64,000 nt of DNA. Origin: Bacteroidota bacterium. Its GTDB lineage: Bacteria; Bacteroidota; Bacteroidia; UKL13-3. The notes under the pieces were generated by a model that saw nothing but the letters and a program-made list of their open reading frames with translations, was not told the origin of the DNA and ran no database searches. Position 1 is the first letter of the stretch. Every line of letters begins with the position of its first letter. The translations under genes and the position numbers were made by a program. The stretch lies in contig JAAFJM010000004.1 in NCBI GenBank assembly GCA_013298895.1, forward strand, positions 1 to 64,000, read 5' to 3'. Below, one piece after another: positions 1-8,931 of this stretch.

Positions 1-148
1 CACTTAACAAAATGCAAGCGTAAAGCAAACGCACCCTATTAACCGAAACTGGCGCATACAATTTAGATGCTTTGGTAAACGAAAACGTTCCAATTGTCCA
101 ACCAGTTAAAGTTATCAATGCTGCTATTATTCCTGTTGTTTGATTCAT
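1..148 (-). CDS. EamA/DMT-family transporter, N-terminal fragment
   Basis: Partial gene running off the left edge. Reading the minus strand from the ATG at 146-148 gives about 49 residues beginning MNQTTGIIAALITLTGW, then a Phe-Thr-Lys-Ala-Ser stretch and the start of a second hydrophobic segment. This looks like the first transmembrane helix and basic loop of a drug/metabolite (EamA-type) permease, whose members usually have ten helices and export small metabolites. Only the first helix is visible, so substrate and exact family cannot be told. The frame is open to position 1. Confidence 0.5.
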   Translation of the reverse strand, partial: MNQTTGIIAALITLTGWTIGTFSFTKASKLYAPVSVNRVRLLYACILLS

Positions 149-156
149 ATTTTGAG

Positions 157-274
157 GCTGCTAGCTTCTGGCCACTAGCTCCTGGCTTTACATTGTTATA
201 AAAATGGTTTTTAAATCTTAGACTTAAATTAGTCCATTTTTTGGCCAGAGGCTAGAGGCCAATTGCCAGCAGCT
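157..274. repeat. imperfect inverted repeat of a CTAGC/CTGGC-type element
   Basis: Two GC-rich arms, about 157-186 and 243-274, are imperfect reverse complements separated by 56 AT-rich bases. The left arm also contains a short direct repeat (ctagcttctggc followed by ctagctcctggc). The block lies between the transporter start and the end of the next gene and overlaps the last codon of that gene. It is compositionally unlike its surroundings and resembles short REP-like intergenic repeats; copy number elsewhere in the genome is unknown. Confidence 0.5.
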
Positions 275-842
275 AATTAAGTCTTCTTCCAATAATTTCT
301 TTTATGCGCTGGTATAGCTGAAATGGACTTAAAGTTCGCCAAGGCATATTATCAAACTCACCACCAAAATTAAGGTAATAATCAATATTGGCATGTTTCA
401 TTTCATCAAGCACATGTTCTTGAAAATTTAACGCCACAATCCAACCTTCTTCCTCAATGTCTTGAAACCATTCTTCATAATAACTGTCATCACTAGCATG
501 AAAATTCAAAACATTTTCGCCAATCAATATAAATTTATGAATTCCCGCTGCGTTAAAAACTTCCATTACATCGCGCTTTAAAAACATAATATCGTTATGC
601 AAAGCATCGTTCCATTCGCCCAATAATTCGGCTACCAAAAAGCCTTTGTTATAATCTGCAAAAATTATTTTTACATACAACGTTGGTGTTCCAAAATCGT
701 CCCACTGGGGGTGAATTAAGTAATTGTAAATTTGATTGGTAAAATCAAACTCGCTGTATTCTCGTTCATAAAAAGGCGAATTTTCATCGTCTTCACTTTT
801 ATACATATCGCGCCATAAGTAGTGTGGCTCAATGCTTTCCAT
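273..842 (-). CDS. conserved hypothetical acidic protein
   Basis: An intact 189-residue protein that I do not recognise. It starts with ATG, has no signal peptide and no membrane segment, and is rich in aromatic and acidic residues (an early SEDDENSPFYEREY stretch and a later DIEEEGW). The alternating hydrophobic pattern in the middle (LYVKIIFADY, KFILIGENVL) suggests a compact alpha/beta cytoplasmic domain. It ends 10 bp upstream-side of the next minus-strand gene's stop, so it probably belongs to the same transcript as the PorE-like gene. No catalytic motif can be assigned, and function is unknown. Confidence 0.7.
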   Translation of the reverse strand: MESIEPHYLWRDMYKSEDDENSPFYEREYSEFDFTNQIYNYLIHPQWDDFGTPTLYVKIIFADYNKGFLVAELLGEWNDALHNDIMFLKRDVMEVFNAAGIHKFILIGENVLNFHASDDSYYEEWFQDIEEEGWIVALNFQEHVLDEMKHANIDYYLNFGGEFDNMPWRTLSPFQLYQRIKEIIGRRLN

Positions 843-852
843 ATTTTTCTAT

Positions 853-2796
853 TTATCGTTTGTAATCGGTTTTTAAAACCCTAAAAGTAGTGCGTCTGTT
901 TACTTGGTGTTCAGCTTCGCTGCAATCAATTCCATCGCTGCAATCGTTTAATAATTTGGTTTCACCATAACCAACAGCTACCATTCTGTCCTTAGCAATT
1001 CCTTTACTAATGAGGTAGGTTAAACAGCTTTGTGCACGTTTTTTCGATAATTCTAAATTGTAATCAGCGGGCGCGCGACTATCGGTATGGGAACCGATTT
1101 CAACAGTAATAGTTGGGTTATTTTTTAAAATAATAGCCAATGAGTCCAAAACCACTTTCGATTCAGGTCGTAAATCGTACTTATCTAAATCGTATAAAAT
1201 GCCCTGTAAGGTAAAATCAACTTCAGGTGCAGGAATTGCATCTAAATAAATAGTAAGTTCGACTACCGAGTCCTTTTGCATGCCCATACTCGAAATTTCT
1301 ACTGGTGTGCTTGCAAAATAACCACTTTTGTTAGCTAATAGCGTTTGCAATGTATTTAATGGAATTTCGCCACTGAACTCCCCTTTATCGGTAGTATTTA
1401 CGGTAAAAATATTTTTACCATTATTGTTCGTTACTGTAACCAAACTTTTGCTAATAGGCGAATTGGTTTCGCGTTCCAAAACTTTTCCTTTTACCAAAAA
1501 CACAAATGGTTTTACTGTTATGCTGTAAATATCATCATCACCCAAGCCATCCATTCTATTCGATGTAAAAAACGCAATAGGTGCATCCGGTTTCTGTATA
1601 TTTTTAGGTAAAAATGTTATTCCAAAATCGTCTCCCCCACTGTTAATGGGGTATTGCAAATTTTGAGGTATTTTGTATGTGTTGGCCGAATCTTGTGTTT
1701 TAAAAATATCTAATCCACCTAAACCCGTTTTGCCTTTGGTAGAATAATACAATTCATTGGTTTCACTGATGTATGGAAACATATCATCGTCAAAAGTATT
1801 TACCACAGCACCTAAGTTTTTGGGTGTTTGCCATGTTGCTTTTACTTCATCAAAATTACTTACATAAATATCTTTTTCACCAAAACCTCCAGGCATATCG
1901 CTTGCAAAATATAATTTCCTACCATCACCACTTAAACTTGGTTGGCCGCAACTAAAACTATCAGAATTAAAAGGCAATAAACTAGGCTCACTCCATAAAT
2001 TATTTTGTTTGTAGCTTACATATATTTTGCAATTAATTCCTTTACCATCCACTCCATTGCATTGTGTAAAATACATTGTGTTTTGTGTAGAATCTAAACA
2101 AGCCACACCATCGTTATAATTAGTATTTACTTTGCCTAATACATTGGTTGGTTTGCCATAAGCATTATCGTAGTTGGCTTCAAAAATATCGCACATTTTT
2201 TGGCCAGTCCATTCAAATATTAAACTTCCGGTGCTTTCTTTTCTGCTCGATGTCCAAAACATTTTTCCATTGCTGTAAAATGGCGCATAATCTCCAAACT
2301 CAGTATTCCAATCTTTTACATTATTTACATTAAACTTAAGCGGATTGGCCTTCCATTGTTGCGCCAAAGCACAAGATTTTTGGGCAACTTTTCCTTTTTC
2401 ATCCTCGGGTACTTCAAACAAATAATCGCTAAAAGTTCGGTTTGCATCATCGTATTTTTCAAAATACTTTAGCAAATTACCGTAGCTATATAACACAATT
2501 GGGTCTGGATATTTTGAATTAAGTACATCTTCAAACCACTTAATTGCTTGACTATAATTATCGCTTAGTCTATAACTTTCAGCAATACTAAAAAGCACTT
2601 TCTGCTTTAATTCAACATCTTTTATTTTAGGATAAATTTTTTTATAAATGCTAGCTGCAGTATTATATTTTTTAAATAAAAAAGCATTATTGGCCTTGTC
2701 TAACTCAAACTGATAAGGTAGTTGATTTTGCTGTGCAATTAAGTTGTTAACTCCAAATAGCACCAAAAATAATAAAATGTTTTGCGTTGTTTTCAT
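853..2796 (-). CDS. PorE-like OmpA-family protein (TPR, PD40 propeller, CRD, OmpA)
   Basis: A 647-residue envelope protein. In order: signal peptide (1-21), TPR-like helical repeats (about 30-135), WD40/PD40 beta-propeller repeats (about 165-395, with motifs such as LYFASDMPGG), a carboxypeptidase-regulatory-like domain (about 430-500), and a C-terminal OmpA domain (about 530-640) carrying the peptidoglycan-binding signature EIGSHTDSRAP and the downstream NRRT. Domain order and length match the PorE family, a peptidoglycan-bound periplasmic part of the type IX secretion machinery. Bacteroidota encode several paralogues of this design, so it may be a paralogue rather than PorE itself. A TTG-N21-TATATTTG promoter lies just upstream. 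Confidence 0.75.
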   Translation of the reverse strand: MKTTQNILLFLVLFGVNNLIAQQNQLPYQFELDKANNAFLFKKYNTAASIYKKIYPKIKDVELKQKVLFSIAESYRLSDNYSQAIKWFEDVLNSKYPDPIVLYSYGNLLKYFEKYDDANRTFSDYLFEVPEDEKGKVAQKSCALAQQWKANPLKFNVNNVKDWNTEFGDYAPFYSNGKMFWTSSRKESTGSLIFEWTGQKMCDIFEANYDNAYGKPTNVLGKVNTNYNDGVACLDSTQNTMYFTQCNGVDGKGINCKIYVSYKQNNLWSEPSLLPFNSDSFSCGQPSLSGDGRKLYFASDMPGGFGEKDIYVSNFDEVKATWQTPKNLGAVVNTFDDDMFPYISETNELYYSTKGKTGLGGLDIFKTQDSANTYKIPQNLQYPINSGGDDFGITFLPKNIQKPDAPIAFFTSNRMDGLGDDDIYSITVKPFVFLVKGKVLERETNSPISKSLVTVTNNNGKNIFTVNTTDKGEFSGEIPLNTLQTLLANKSGYFASTPVEISSMGMQKDSVVELTIYLDAIPAPEVDFTLQGILYDLDKYDLRPESKVVLDSLAIILKNNPTITVEIGSHTDSRAPADYNLELSKKRAQSCLTYLISKGIAKDRMVAVGYGETKLLNDCSDGIDCSEAEHQVNRRTTFRVLKTDYKR

Positions 2797-2823
2797 GAAA
2801 ATATTAAGTCAAAACCAATTGTT

Positions 2824-2855
2824 CAAATATAATGAGCCATTGTTGAGCAATGCAA
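2824..2855 (-). promoter_or_regulatory. Bacteroidota-type promoter of the PorE-like gene
   Basis: On the minus strand a perfect TATATTTG (-7 box, 2824-2831) is preceded at 21 bp by TTG (2853-2855). A second TTG at 2848-2850 gives a 16-bp spacing. This fits the Bacteroidota sigma consensus TTG-N17-23-TAnnTTTG. It lies 28 bp before the ATG at 2796. Confidence 0.55.
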
Positions 2856-2917
2856 TAGTAAATATTACTATTAAATAAATGACAATTAAATAACAGAATT
2901 GGCTGCTTGCATATTCA

Positions 2918-3607
2918 TTATCTTACTGCACTCATACCCCCATCTACTTGCATAATTTGGCCTGTAACCCAATTTGCATTTAACAAATACATAACAGCGT
3001 TGCTAATATCCTCTACATTTCCAATTTTTTTAAGAGGATGGCGCTCTTCAGCTCCTTTTAGTTTTGCTTCTGCATTAATTAACTTATCGGCAAGTGGTGT
3101 AGCAGTTAACGATGGAGCAACTGCATTTACCCTAATTTTAGGAGCAAACTCTGCTGCTAAACTACGTGTTAAACCCTCAACAGCACCTTTAGCCATAGCA
3201 ATACTTGCATGAAAAGCCATTCCTGTTTGCATGGCCACTGTGCTAAAAAGTACTATGTTTCCATTTCCAGCACTAGTTAAATTTGGTAAATATTGTTTAA
3301 TGGTTTTAACTGCACCTAAAGCATTAATATTAAACTCATTCAAGTAATCTTCTGGTTTTAAAGCCCTAAATGGTTTTAAATTAATAGTGCCTGGACAATA
3401 AATTAGTCCATTTATTGTTTCTTCAATTGTAGGAAAATTTGGTGTATCTTCACTTATATCTACTTGAAAATAAGTTACATTATTTAACCTTGATAAATTA
3501 TTATTACTTCTGCTCAATGCAATAACTTTATTACCATTTTCGGTTAAATTTTTTGCTAATTGAAAACCAATTCCTGAGCTTGCACCTACTATTAAATACG
3601 TTTGCAT
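2918..3607 (-). CDS. SDR-family protein lacking the catalytic tyrosine
   Basis: Short-chain dehydrogenase/reductase fold. The frame extends to a GTG at 3622, but the ATG at 3607 places the glycine-rich loop right at the N-terminus and is the likelier start (229 residues). Visible: the cofactor motif GASSGIG, a YCPGT replacing the usual NNAG, a serine in FSTVA, and RVNAVAPSLTATPL in the C-terminal half. The active-site segment reads HASIAMAKGAV: the lysine is present but isoleucine stands where YxxxK needs tyrosine. This is a recurring atypical SDR subfamily, to my knowledge of unknown substrate, and classical hydride-transfer chemistry is uncertain. Convergent and divergent neighbours suggest a monocistronic gene. 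Confidence 0.85.
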   Translation of the reverse strand: MQTYLIVGASSGIGFQLAKNLTENGNKVIALSRSNNNLSRLNNVTYFQVDISEDTPNFPTIEETINGLIYCPGTINLKPFRALKPEDYLNEFNINALGAVKTIKQYLPNLTSAGNGNIVLFSTVAMQTGMAFHASIAMAKGAVEGLTRSLAAEFAPKIRVNAVAPSLTATPLADKLINAEAKLKGAEERHPLKKIGNVEDISNAVMYLLNANWVTGQIMQVDGGMSAVR

Positions 3608-3756
3608 ATCAATACAACTCACATAAAGGTTTTTAGTTTTAGCAATTTTATTAATTATTTCAATTAGTTTTTTACCTCCTAACCATTTAATGGTTCCTTT
3701 TGTGTAAGCAAAGTATTTTTTTTTAAGGTTAACCTTTTATATTAGCCAAATAAATT

Positions 3757-4815
3757 ATGTTAAACAAAGCAAAAATATATTGGTATTGCCAGTTTGGGGG
3801 TTGGTTCATTTTTATTTTAATTGAACTAATTACCTATACCAATGTGTTTGGTTTTTCAATTGGTTTATTAGGCAATGCATTGGCTAATTGGATGGCAGGA
3901 ATTATTCTAACTCATTGCTATCGTCTTTTTATAATTAAAGCCAATTGGTTGAATTTACCTTTACCAAAGTTAATACCCCGTGGTGGTGTTATGATTATTT
4001 TAATTTCAATTCCACTAACTATATTAAATGTCGTTTTAGATATATACACTGTTTCAAACGGATCCGAAAGTATAGATATTGAACACGAGTTATTGGCAAA
4101 AATAAACTTTGCAATACTACCTATTTTCTTTTTTAATTTATCCAAATATGTGTTTTTATGGGCCATTATGTACCACTTTTTTGTGTATTGGGAAAAACTA
4201 CTCAAAACCGAAACCGATAAATTTGAACTACAAGCTATTTTAAAAGAAACACAATACAACAATTTAAAAACACAGCTAAATCCTCATTTTTTATTCAATT
4301 CTTTAAATGGAATAAGAACGTTGGTAGATGTTGACCCTGAAAATGCCAAAGAAGCAATTACAAGATTAAGTAGCCTTTTACGTGGCTCTTTAAAAATGGA
4401 AAAAAATAAAACAGTTTCATTAGCTGATGAATTACAAACAGTCAACGATTATTTGGCCATAGAAAAAATTAGATTTGACGAACGCTTGAAAACAGAATTG
4501 GAAATTGCACCTGAAACTTTAAAAACAAATTTACCACCTATGATGCTTCAAACATTGGTAGAAAATGGTATTAAGCACGGAATAAGTAATTTAAAAAATG
4601 GTGGCTCTATTTTAATAAAATCATTCTTAAAAAACCAAAATACGGTAATTCAAATAATTAATAGTGGTCAATTCAAACCAAAACATGAAAGTTCGGGACT
4701 TGGAATTGAAAATACCAAAGAAAGATTGCGTATACTATTTGAAGACAAAGCCACATTTAGCATAAAAAACCTAGACGAAAAAAACGTATTAACCGAAGTA
4801 ATATTACCATTATGA
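3757..4815 (+). CDS. LytS/YehU-type sensor histidine kinase
   Basis: A 352-residue membrane sensor kinase of the His_kinase (PF06580) type. About four transmembrane segments occupy residues 10-145 with no large extracellular domain. The phospho-acceptor motif is TQLNPHFLFNSLNG with His177. The ATP-binding half shows an N-box-like VENGIKHG (about 268-275) and a G-box SSGLGIENTKERL (about 312-324). The stop overlaps the start of the response regulator by four bases (ATGA), indicating translational coupling. Signal unknown; the pair resembles the two-component systems with LytTR output common in Bacteroidota. Confidence 0.9.
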   Translation: MLNKAKIYWYCQFGGWFIFILIELITYTNVFGFSIGLLGNALANWMAGIILTHCYRLFIIKANWLNLPLPKLIPRGGVMIILISIPLTILNVVLDIYTVSNGSESIDIEHELLAKINFAILPIFFFNLSKYVFLWAIMYHFFVYWEKLLKTETDKFELQAILKETQYNNLKTQLNPHFLFNSLNGIRTLVDVDPENAKEAITRLSSLLRGSLKMEKNKTVSLADELQTVNDYLAIEKIRFDERLKTELEIAPETLKTNLPPMMLQTLVENGIKHGISNLKNGGSILIKSFLKNQNTVIQIINSGQFKPKHESSGLGIENTKERLRILFEDKATFSIKNLDEKNVLTEVILPL

Positions 4816-5531
4816 TAAAAACAATCATTATTGACGATGAAAAATTAGCCCGCGAAGGCTTGAAAAATCTTTTAAAAGAGTTTACCGAAATTGAGATTAT
4901 TGCTGAAGCCAGTAATGCTGATGAAGGCTTAGATTTAATTGACAAACTAAAACCTCAATTGATTTTTTTAGATATTCAAATGCCCGAAAAAACTGGTTTT
5001 GAAATGTTAGAAGAGCTAATAGAAACACCCGCTATTATTTTTACAACTGCCTATAATGAATTTGCCATTAAAGCTTTTGAAGTAAATGCGCTTGATTATA
5101 TTTTAAAACCAATAGAAACCAGTCGTTTACGCGAAGCTATTTCAAAAGCTAAAAAACAAATTGCAGCTAACGAAGAACAAAAAGGAAATGGAAAACTAAC
5201 AGATGATAGCCAAGTGTTTATTAGAGATGGCGACCGTTGTTGGTATGTTAAATTAACTGACATCCGATTAATAGAAAGTAATGGAAATTACGCGAAAATC
5301 TTTTTTGATAAATACCAACCATTGATTCATAGAACCTTAAATTCATTGGATGAGCGCTTAAGCCCTAAAATGTTTTTTAGAGCCAATCGCCAACAAATAG
5401 TGAACTTGAACTATATTGATAAAATTGAGCCTTTCTTTAACAGTGGACTTTTATTTTACATGAAAGATGGCTCTAAGATTGAAGTTAGCAGACGCCAAGC
5501 TGTTAAATTTAAAGATATGATGAGCTTATAA
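4812..5531 (+). CDS. LytTR-family response regulator
   Basis: A 239-residue response regulator. The receiver domain (1-120) has acidic residues D8/D9, phosphorylation site Asp54 in IFLDIQMP, a conserved Thr in FTTAY and Lys in YILKPI. A linker leads to a LytTR DNA-binding domain (about 135-239) with typical features: LIESNGNYAKIF and FFRANRQQIVNL, where these proteins contact DNA. It is translationally coupled to the sensor kinase and should be its cognate partner. Targets cannot be inferred here, since the following genes lie on the other strand. Confidence 0.92.
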   Translation: MIKTIIIDDEKLAREGLKNLLKEFTEIEIIAEASNADEGLDLIDKLKPQLIFLDIQMPEKTGFEMLEELIETPAIIFTTAYNEFAIKAFEVNALDYILKPIETSRLREAISKAKKQIAANEEQKGNGKLTDDSQVFIRDGDRCWYVKLTDIRLIESNGNYAKIFFDKYQPLIHRTLNSLDERLSPKMFFRANRQQIVNLNYIDKIEPFFNSGLLFYMKDGSKIEVSRRQAVKFKDMMSL

Positions 5532-5538
5532 GAATAAT

Positions 5539-6045
5539 TTAGTTTAATATATTTTTTGAAATAATTTTAAACCAAGCAGTGTAGTTATTTGGATTTTTCA
5601 TCATATCTTGTTTTAACCAATCAATTGCTACCCATTTATAGCAAGCTACTTCTGTTGGATTTATGATTACTTCCCCATTAAAATTTCCAACTAAAACATG
5701 GTCAAATTCATGTTCAGTTAGTCCATTGTCGAAGTCAGCTTTATAAATAAAACTAGTTTTAACTTCCAAAAAACAATCAAAGCCCATTTCTTCCTGAAGC
5801 CTTCTATGAGCGGCCTCAACAATAGTTTCGTCAACCCTTGGGTGGCTACAGCATGTATTTGTCCAAAGGCCTGCGCTATGATATTTAGTTAAAGCCCTTT
5901 GTTGTAGAAGAAGCTCCTTTTGGTCGTTAAAAATAAAGACGGAAAAAGCACGATGCAACAACCCTTTTTCATGCGCTTCTTGTTTTTCCATTTTACCAAT
6001 TTCTTGGTCATTTTCATTCACCAATATTACATATTCCAAACCCAT
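5539..6045 (-). CDS. idi: isopentenyl-diphosphate delta-isomerase, type I
   Basis: A 168-residue Nudix-fold enzyme that interconverts isopentenyl and dimethylallyl diphosphate, supplying prenyl donors for undecaprenyl carriers and quinones. Family hallmarks: His25 and His31 near the N-terminus, the catalytic cysteine in TNTCCSHPR (about residues 62-70), the Nudix-like EAAHRRLQEEMGF, and acidic metal/catalytic residues in TEHEFDHV (about 110-117). Length is normal for the type I enzyme. It is converging with the two-component pair (7 bp gap) and lies 44 bp downstream of the DsbD-like gene on the same strand, so the two may be cotranscribed. Confidence 0.92.
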   Translation of the reverse strand: MGLEYVILVNENDQEIGKMEKQEAHEKGLLHRAFSVFIFNDQKELLLQQRALTKYHSAGLWTNTCCSHPRVDETIVEAAHRRLQEEMGFDCFLEVKTSFIYKADFDNGLTEHEFDHVLVGNFNGEVIINPTEVACYKWVAIDWLKQDMMKNPNNYTAWFKIISKNILN

Positions 6046-6089
6046 TAATTGATTATAACATAACTTTATTAATATAGTTTTCCAATAAT

Positions 6090-8192
6090 TTATTGCTTTA
6101 CAAAAGCGGCTTTTCCATCATCTAAAAATTTAACAAACGCAGCTTCATCGGTATCGTAAAAACGAGGACCAGAAAGTTGTTTTTCATTGCCATCAATAAC
6201 TACATACTGCGGTTGAGCAGAAAAATTATATTTCGAGATTTGTAAATCTTGATTTTGCTCTCCAATGGTTTTTTTAACCTTATTGTCTCTGGTGCTTGTG
6301 TACCATTCATTTTCAGGTAATTCTTTTCTTTCGTCAGCGTATAACGACACAATGATAAAATCGTTTTGCAAGCGTTTAAGCACTTCAGGTTTTGCCCAAA
6401 CATATTCTTCCATTTTACGACAATTAACACAAGCATGGCCTGTAAAATCAACAAATATTGGCTTTCCAGTAGCTTTAGAAGCTGCTAATGCTTCTTTATA
6501 ATCAAAATAACCTGTTAAACCATGAGGTAACTCTAAAAAGTCAGAATGTTTGGTTTTAGGTGCTGAATTGCTAGATGGTTGAATGGTTGAATGGTTGTTA
6601 TTATTTCCCAAAATAAAATCTTGTGTGCTCATTGGTGGCAATAGGCCAGAAAGTGCTTTTAAAGGCGCACCAAATAAGCCTGGAATCATGTATACACCAA
6701 AACAGAATGAAATCACTGCTAAACCAAAACGAGGAACACCTATAAAAGGCATATCACTATCGTGACTAAATTTTAATTTGCCTAATAAATACATCCCTAA
6801 TAAAAATGCAATTACAATCCAAATGGTTAAATAAATTTCTCTGTCTAAAATTCCCCAATGGTAAACCACATCCGCAGTAGATAAAAATTTGAAAGCAAAA
6901 GCAATTTCAACAAAACCCAAAACCACTTTTACTGAATTTAACCATCCACCGCTTTTAGGTAAATTTTGTAACCAACTAGGAAATACTGCAAACAAAGTAA
7001 AAGGTAAGGCTAAGCCAAAACCAAATGAAGCCATTCCAAGTAAAGGTTTCAAGAACTTGCCACCAACAGCTTCAATTAATAAGCTGCCAACCACTGGGCC
7101 GGTACAACTAAACGAAACCAAAGCCAAGGTAAATGCCATAAAGAAAATTCCCATAAAATTACCCATACTACTTTTTGAATCCACTTTATTTACAAACGCA
7201 TGTGGCAGTGTAATTTCGAACATGCCTAAAAAAGATGCCGCAAAGACCAAGAAAATAACAAAGAATAAAACATTAGGAATCCAATGGGTACTCAACCAAT
7301 TTCCAAAATCTGGACCTAAACCAAAAAAGGCAAATACTAAACCAAGGGAAGCATAAATCCCTACAATTGATAAACCAAACGTAAATGCCCTAGTAATTCC
7401 TTCGGCCCTAGTACTACTTTTTTTAGTAAAAAAACTAACTGTCATTGGTAACATAGGGAAAACACAAGGAGTAACAACAGCAATTAAACCACCTAAAAAT
7501 GCAATAATTAAGAAACTAAAGAAACTTTCTTCGGCATTAGCTGGAGCAACCACATTAGTTATAGCTTTTGTTTCTGCCAAAACTGCACTATTTGATTCTT
7601 TTTGTTTTACAGCACTTTCTGCTTTAACTAATTCAGCAGGTTTCGTTTCGATTAATGCTTCAGGAATTGTTTCAGTTGACGCAGTTGTTTCGGCAGAAGC
7701 AGTTATTTGTAATCCTTTTAATTCATATTCTTGCTCATACGGAGGCATACACATACCTGTAACCTCTGAACACTCTTGAAAGTATAAACCAACTTTTACA
7801 TTTGGTTTAGCCGAAAGCAACTTAATTTTTTGAATGAATTTAGCCGTACCTTTCATTACACTTACAGTACCTTTCCAAACTTCTTCATAATGTTTGTGAC
7901 TACCTACAGGCTTGGTTTTACCAACCAATACATAGCTTGGATCTTTTTTCCAGCTAAACTCAGCAGCAATTGGACCTAAGTTAGGATCCATATCATTACT
8001 GTACATATACCAATCTTTTTCAATTACACTTGTTAATACAATCTCCACTTCATCGCCAATTTTAGCAGTTGGTTTGCTGCAAACCATTTTCCAAATAGGT
8101 TCTTTTTTTAGCTGCGCAAATACACCATTTGATGAAATAGTGAATAACAGTACTAAGAGTAAAAATTTGTATCTTAAACGAATCATATGCAT
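6090..8192 (-). CDS. DsbD-like thiol:disulfide interchange protein
   Basis: A 700-residue inner-membrane protein that moves reducing power from the cytoplasm to the periplasm. Signal peptide (1-26), an N-terminal periplasmic domain with a Cys pair (141/148), a low-complexity Thr/Glu/Ala linker (165-220), a DsbD/CcdA-type membrane domain with redox cysteines in VVTPCVFPMLP (Cys243) and SFSCTGPVVG (Cys363), and a C-terminal thioredoxin-like domain with CVNC at 588-591. This three-part layout is the full DsbD architecture. Start could be ATG at 8192 or at 8186 (MHM). A TTG-N18-TACATTTG promoter lies upstream. Confidence 0.9.
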   Translation of the reverse strand: MHMIRLRYKFLLLVLLFTISSNGVFAQLKKEPIWKMVCSKPTAKIGDEVEIVLTSVIEKDWYMYSNDMDPNLGPIAAEFSWKKDPSYVLVGKTKPVGSHKHYEEVWKGTVSVMKGTAKFIQKIKLLSAKPNVKVGLYFQECSEVTGMCMPPYEQEYELKGLQITASAETTASTETIPEALIETKPAELVKAESAVKQKESNSAVLAETKAITNVVAPANAEESFFSFLIIAFLGGLIAVVTPCVFPMLPMTVSFFTKKSSTRAEGITRAFTFGLSIVGIYASLGLVFAFFGLGPDFGNWLSTHWIPNVLFFVIFLVFAASFLGMFEITLPHAFVNKVDSKSSMGNFMGIFFMAFTLALVSFSCTGPVVGSLLIEAVGGKFLKPLLGMASFGFGLALPFTLFAVFPSWLQNLPKSGGWLNSVKVVLGFVEIAFAFKFLSTADVVYHWGILDREIYLTIWIVIAFLLGMYLLGKLKFSHDSDMPFIGVPRFGLAVISFCFGVYMIPGLFGAPLKALSGLLPPMSTQDFILGNNNNHSTIQPSSNSAPKTKHSDFLELPHGLTGYFDYKEALAASKATGKPIFVDFTGHACVNCRKMEEYVWAKPEVLKRLQNDFIIVSLYADERKELPENEWYTSTRDNKVKKTIGEQNQDLQISKYNFSAQPQYVVIDGNEKQLSGPRFYDTDEAAFVKFLDDGKAAFVKQ

Positions 8193-8215
8193 TTTATTAA
8201 AATATTGGGTATGGG

Positions 8216-8244
8216 CAAATGTAAAAGTATTTTTTTAAACACAA
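8216..8244 (-). promoter_or_regulatory. promoter of the DsbD-like gene
   Basis: Minus-strand TACATTTG (8216-8223) with TTG (8242-8244) 18 bp upstream, matching TTG-N17-23-TAnnTTTG. It lies 24 bp before the ATG at 8192. Confidence 0.55.
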
Positions 8245-8290
8245 TTATCAATATTTGCTTAAATTGACATATAGCTGTCAAATCATAAAA

Positions 8291-8320
8291 AAACCCCGAA
8301 AATTCTCAAATTCGGGGTTT
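8291..8320 (-). terminator. rho-independent terminator after the uppS-bamA-skp operon
   Basis: A perfect 10-bp stem, aaaccccgaa (8291-8300) with ttcggggttt (8311-8320), around a 10-nt loop, flanked by A/T runs on both sides. It sits 20 bp beyond the stop of the second skp-like gene on the minus strand and could also work in the other direction. Confidence 0.85.
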
Positions 8321-8339
8321 AATTTTTTAAATGGATAAA

Positions 8340-8903
8340 TTATTTCTTAGGTGCAACAGGAGCAACTGTTTTAGGTGCAGGTGGTGCATCTACAATTCCT
8401 AATTTCTTTTTTACCAATACAGTAACATCGTCACCTTCTGGTTTGTAAAGCATACCTGCAGTATTACTATCAAATACATAAGTATAGCCTACTTCTTTAG
8501 CTACCTGACCTATTGCACTTTTAGCTTTTTCTACTATTGGTTTTAACAATTCTGCTTCTTTTTTACGGCTATCCTCTTGAGCAGTTTGTTGAAATTCTTG
8601 GATTCTTTCTTGTAATTGGCGTAATTCTTTTTCTTTAAACTCACGCATTGTTGGAGAAAGTTTAGTTCCTTCTTCTTCATAAGATTTATACTTAGTTTGA
8701 AATTCTTGTTGTAACTTACCTAAGTCATCTTCTAACTGTTTTTGATACTTTTCCATATCAGTGTTTGCTTTTTTGTATTCTGGCATTGCTACCATAACCT
8801 CTTGCAAATCTACATAACCTAATTTTTGAGCATTTGCTACAAATACCCCACCGCAAAGCGCAAATACCATTGCCAATGCAAATTTTCTAATGATGCTTTT
8901 CAT
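8340..8903 (-). CDS. OmpH/Skp-family periplasmic chaperone (copy 2)
   Basis: A 187-residue protein with a signal peptide (about 1-25, ending VANAQ), then a Skp/OmpH domain: KLGYVDLQEVMVAMPEYK, followed by a long charged coiled coil (about 40-130) forming the tentacle helices, and a C-terminal strand with YVFDSNTAGMLY. Skp trimers hold unfolded outer-membrane proteins for BamA. It is the last gene of the uppS-bamA-skp-skp cluster, 28 bp after a paralogue. It has a short Pro/Ala/Lys tail not needed for the fold. Confidence 0.93.
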   Translation of the reverse strand: MKSIIRKFALAMVFALCGGVFVANAQKLGYVDLQEVMVAMPEYKKANTDMEKYQKQLEDDLGKLQQEFQTKYKSYEEEGTKLSPTMREFKEKELRQLQERIQEFQQTAQEDSRKKEAELLKPIVEKAKSAIGQVAKEVGYTYVFDSNTAGMLYKPEGDDVTVLVKKKLGIVDAPPAPKTVAPVAPKK

Positions 8904-8931
8904 TTGTATTCTTATTTATTTTATTTTTATA

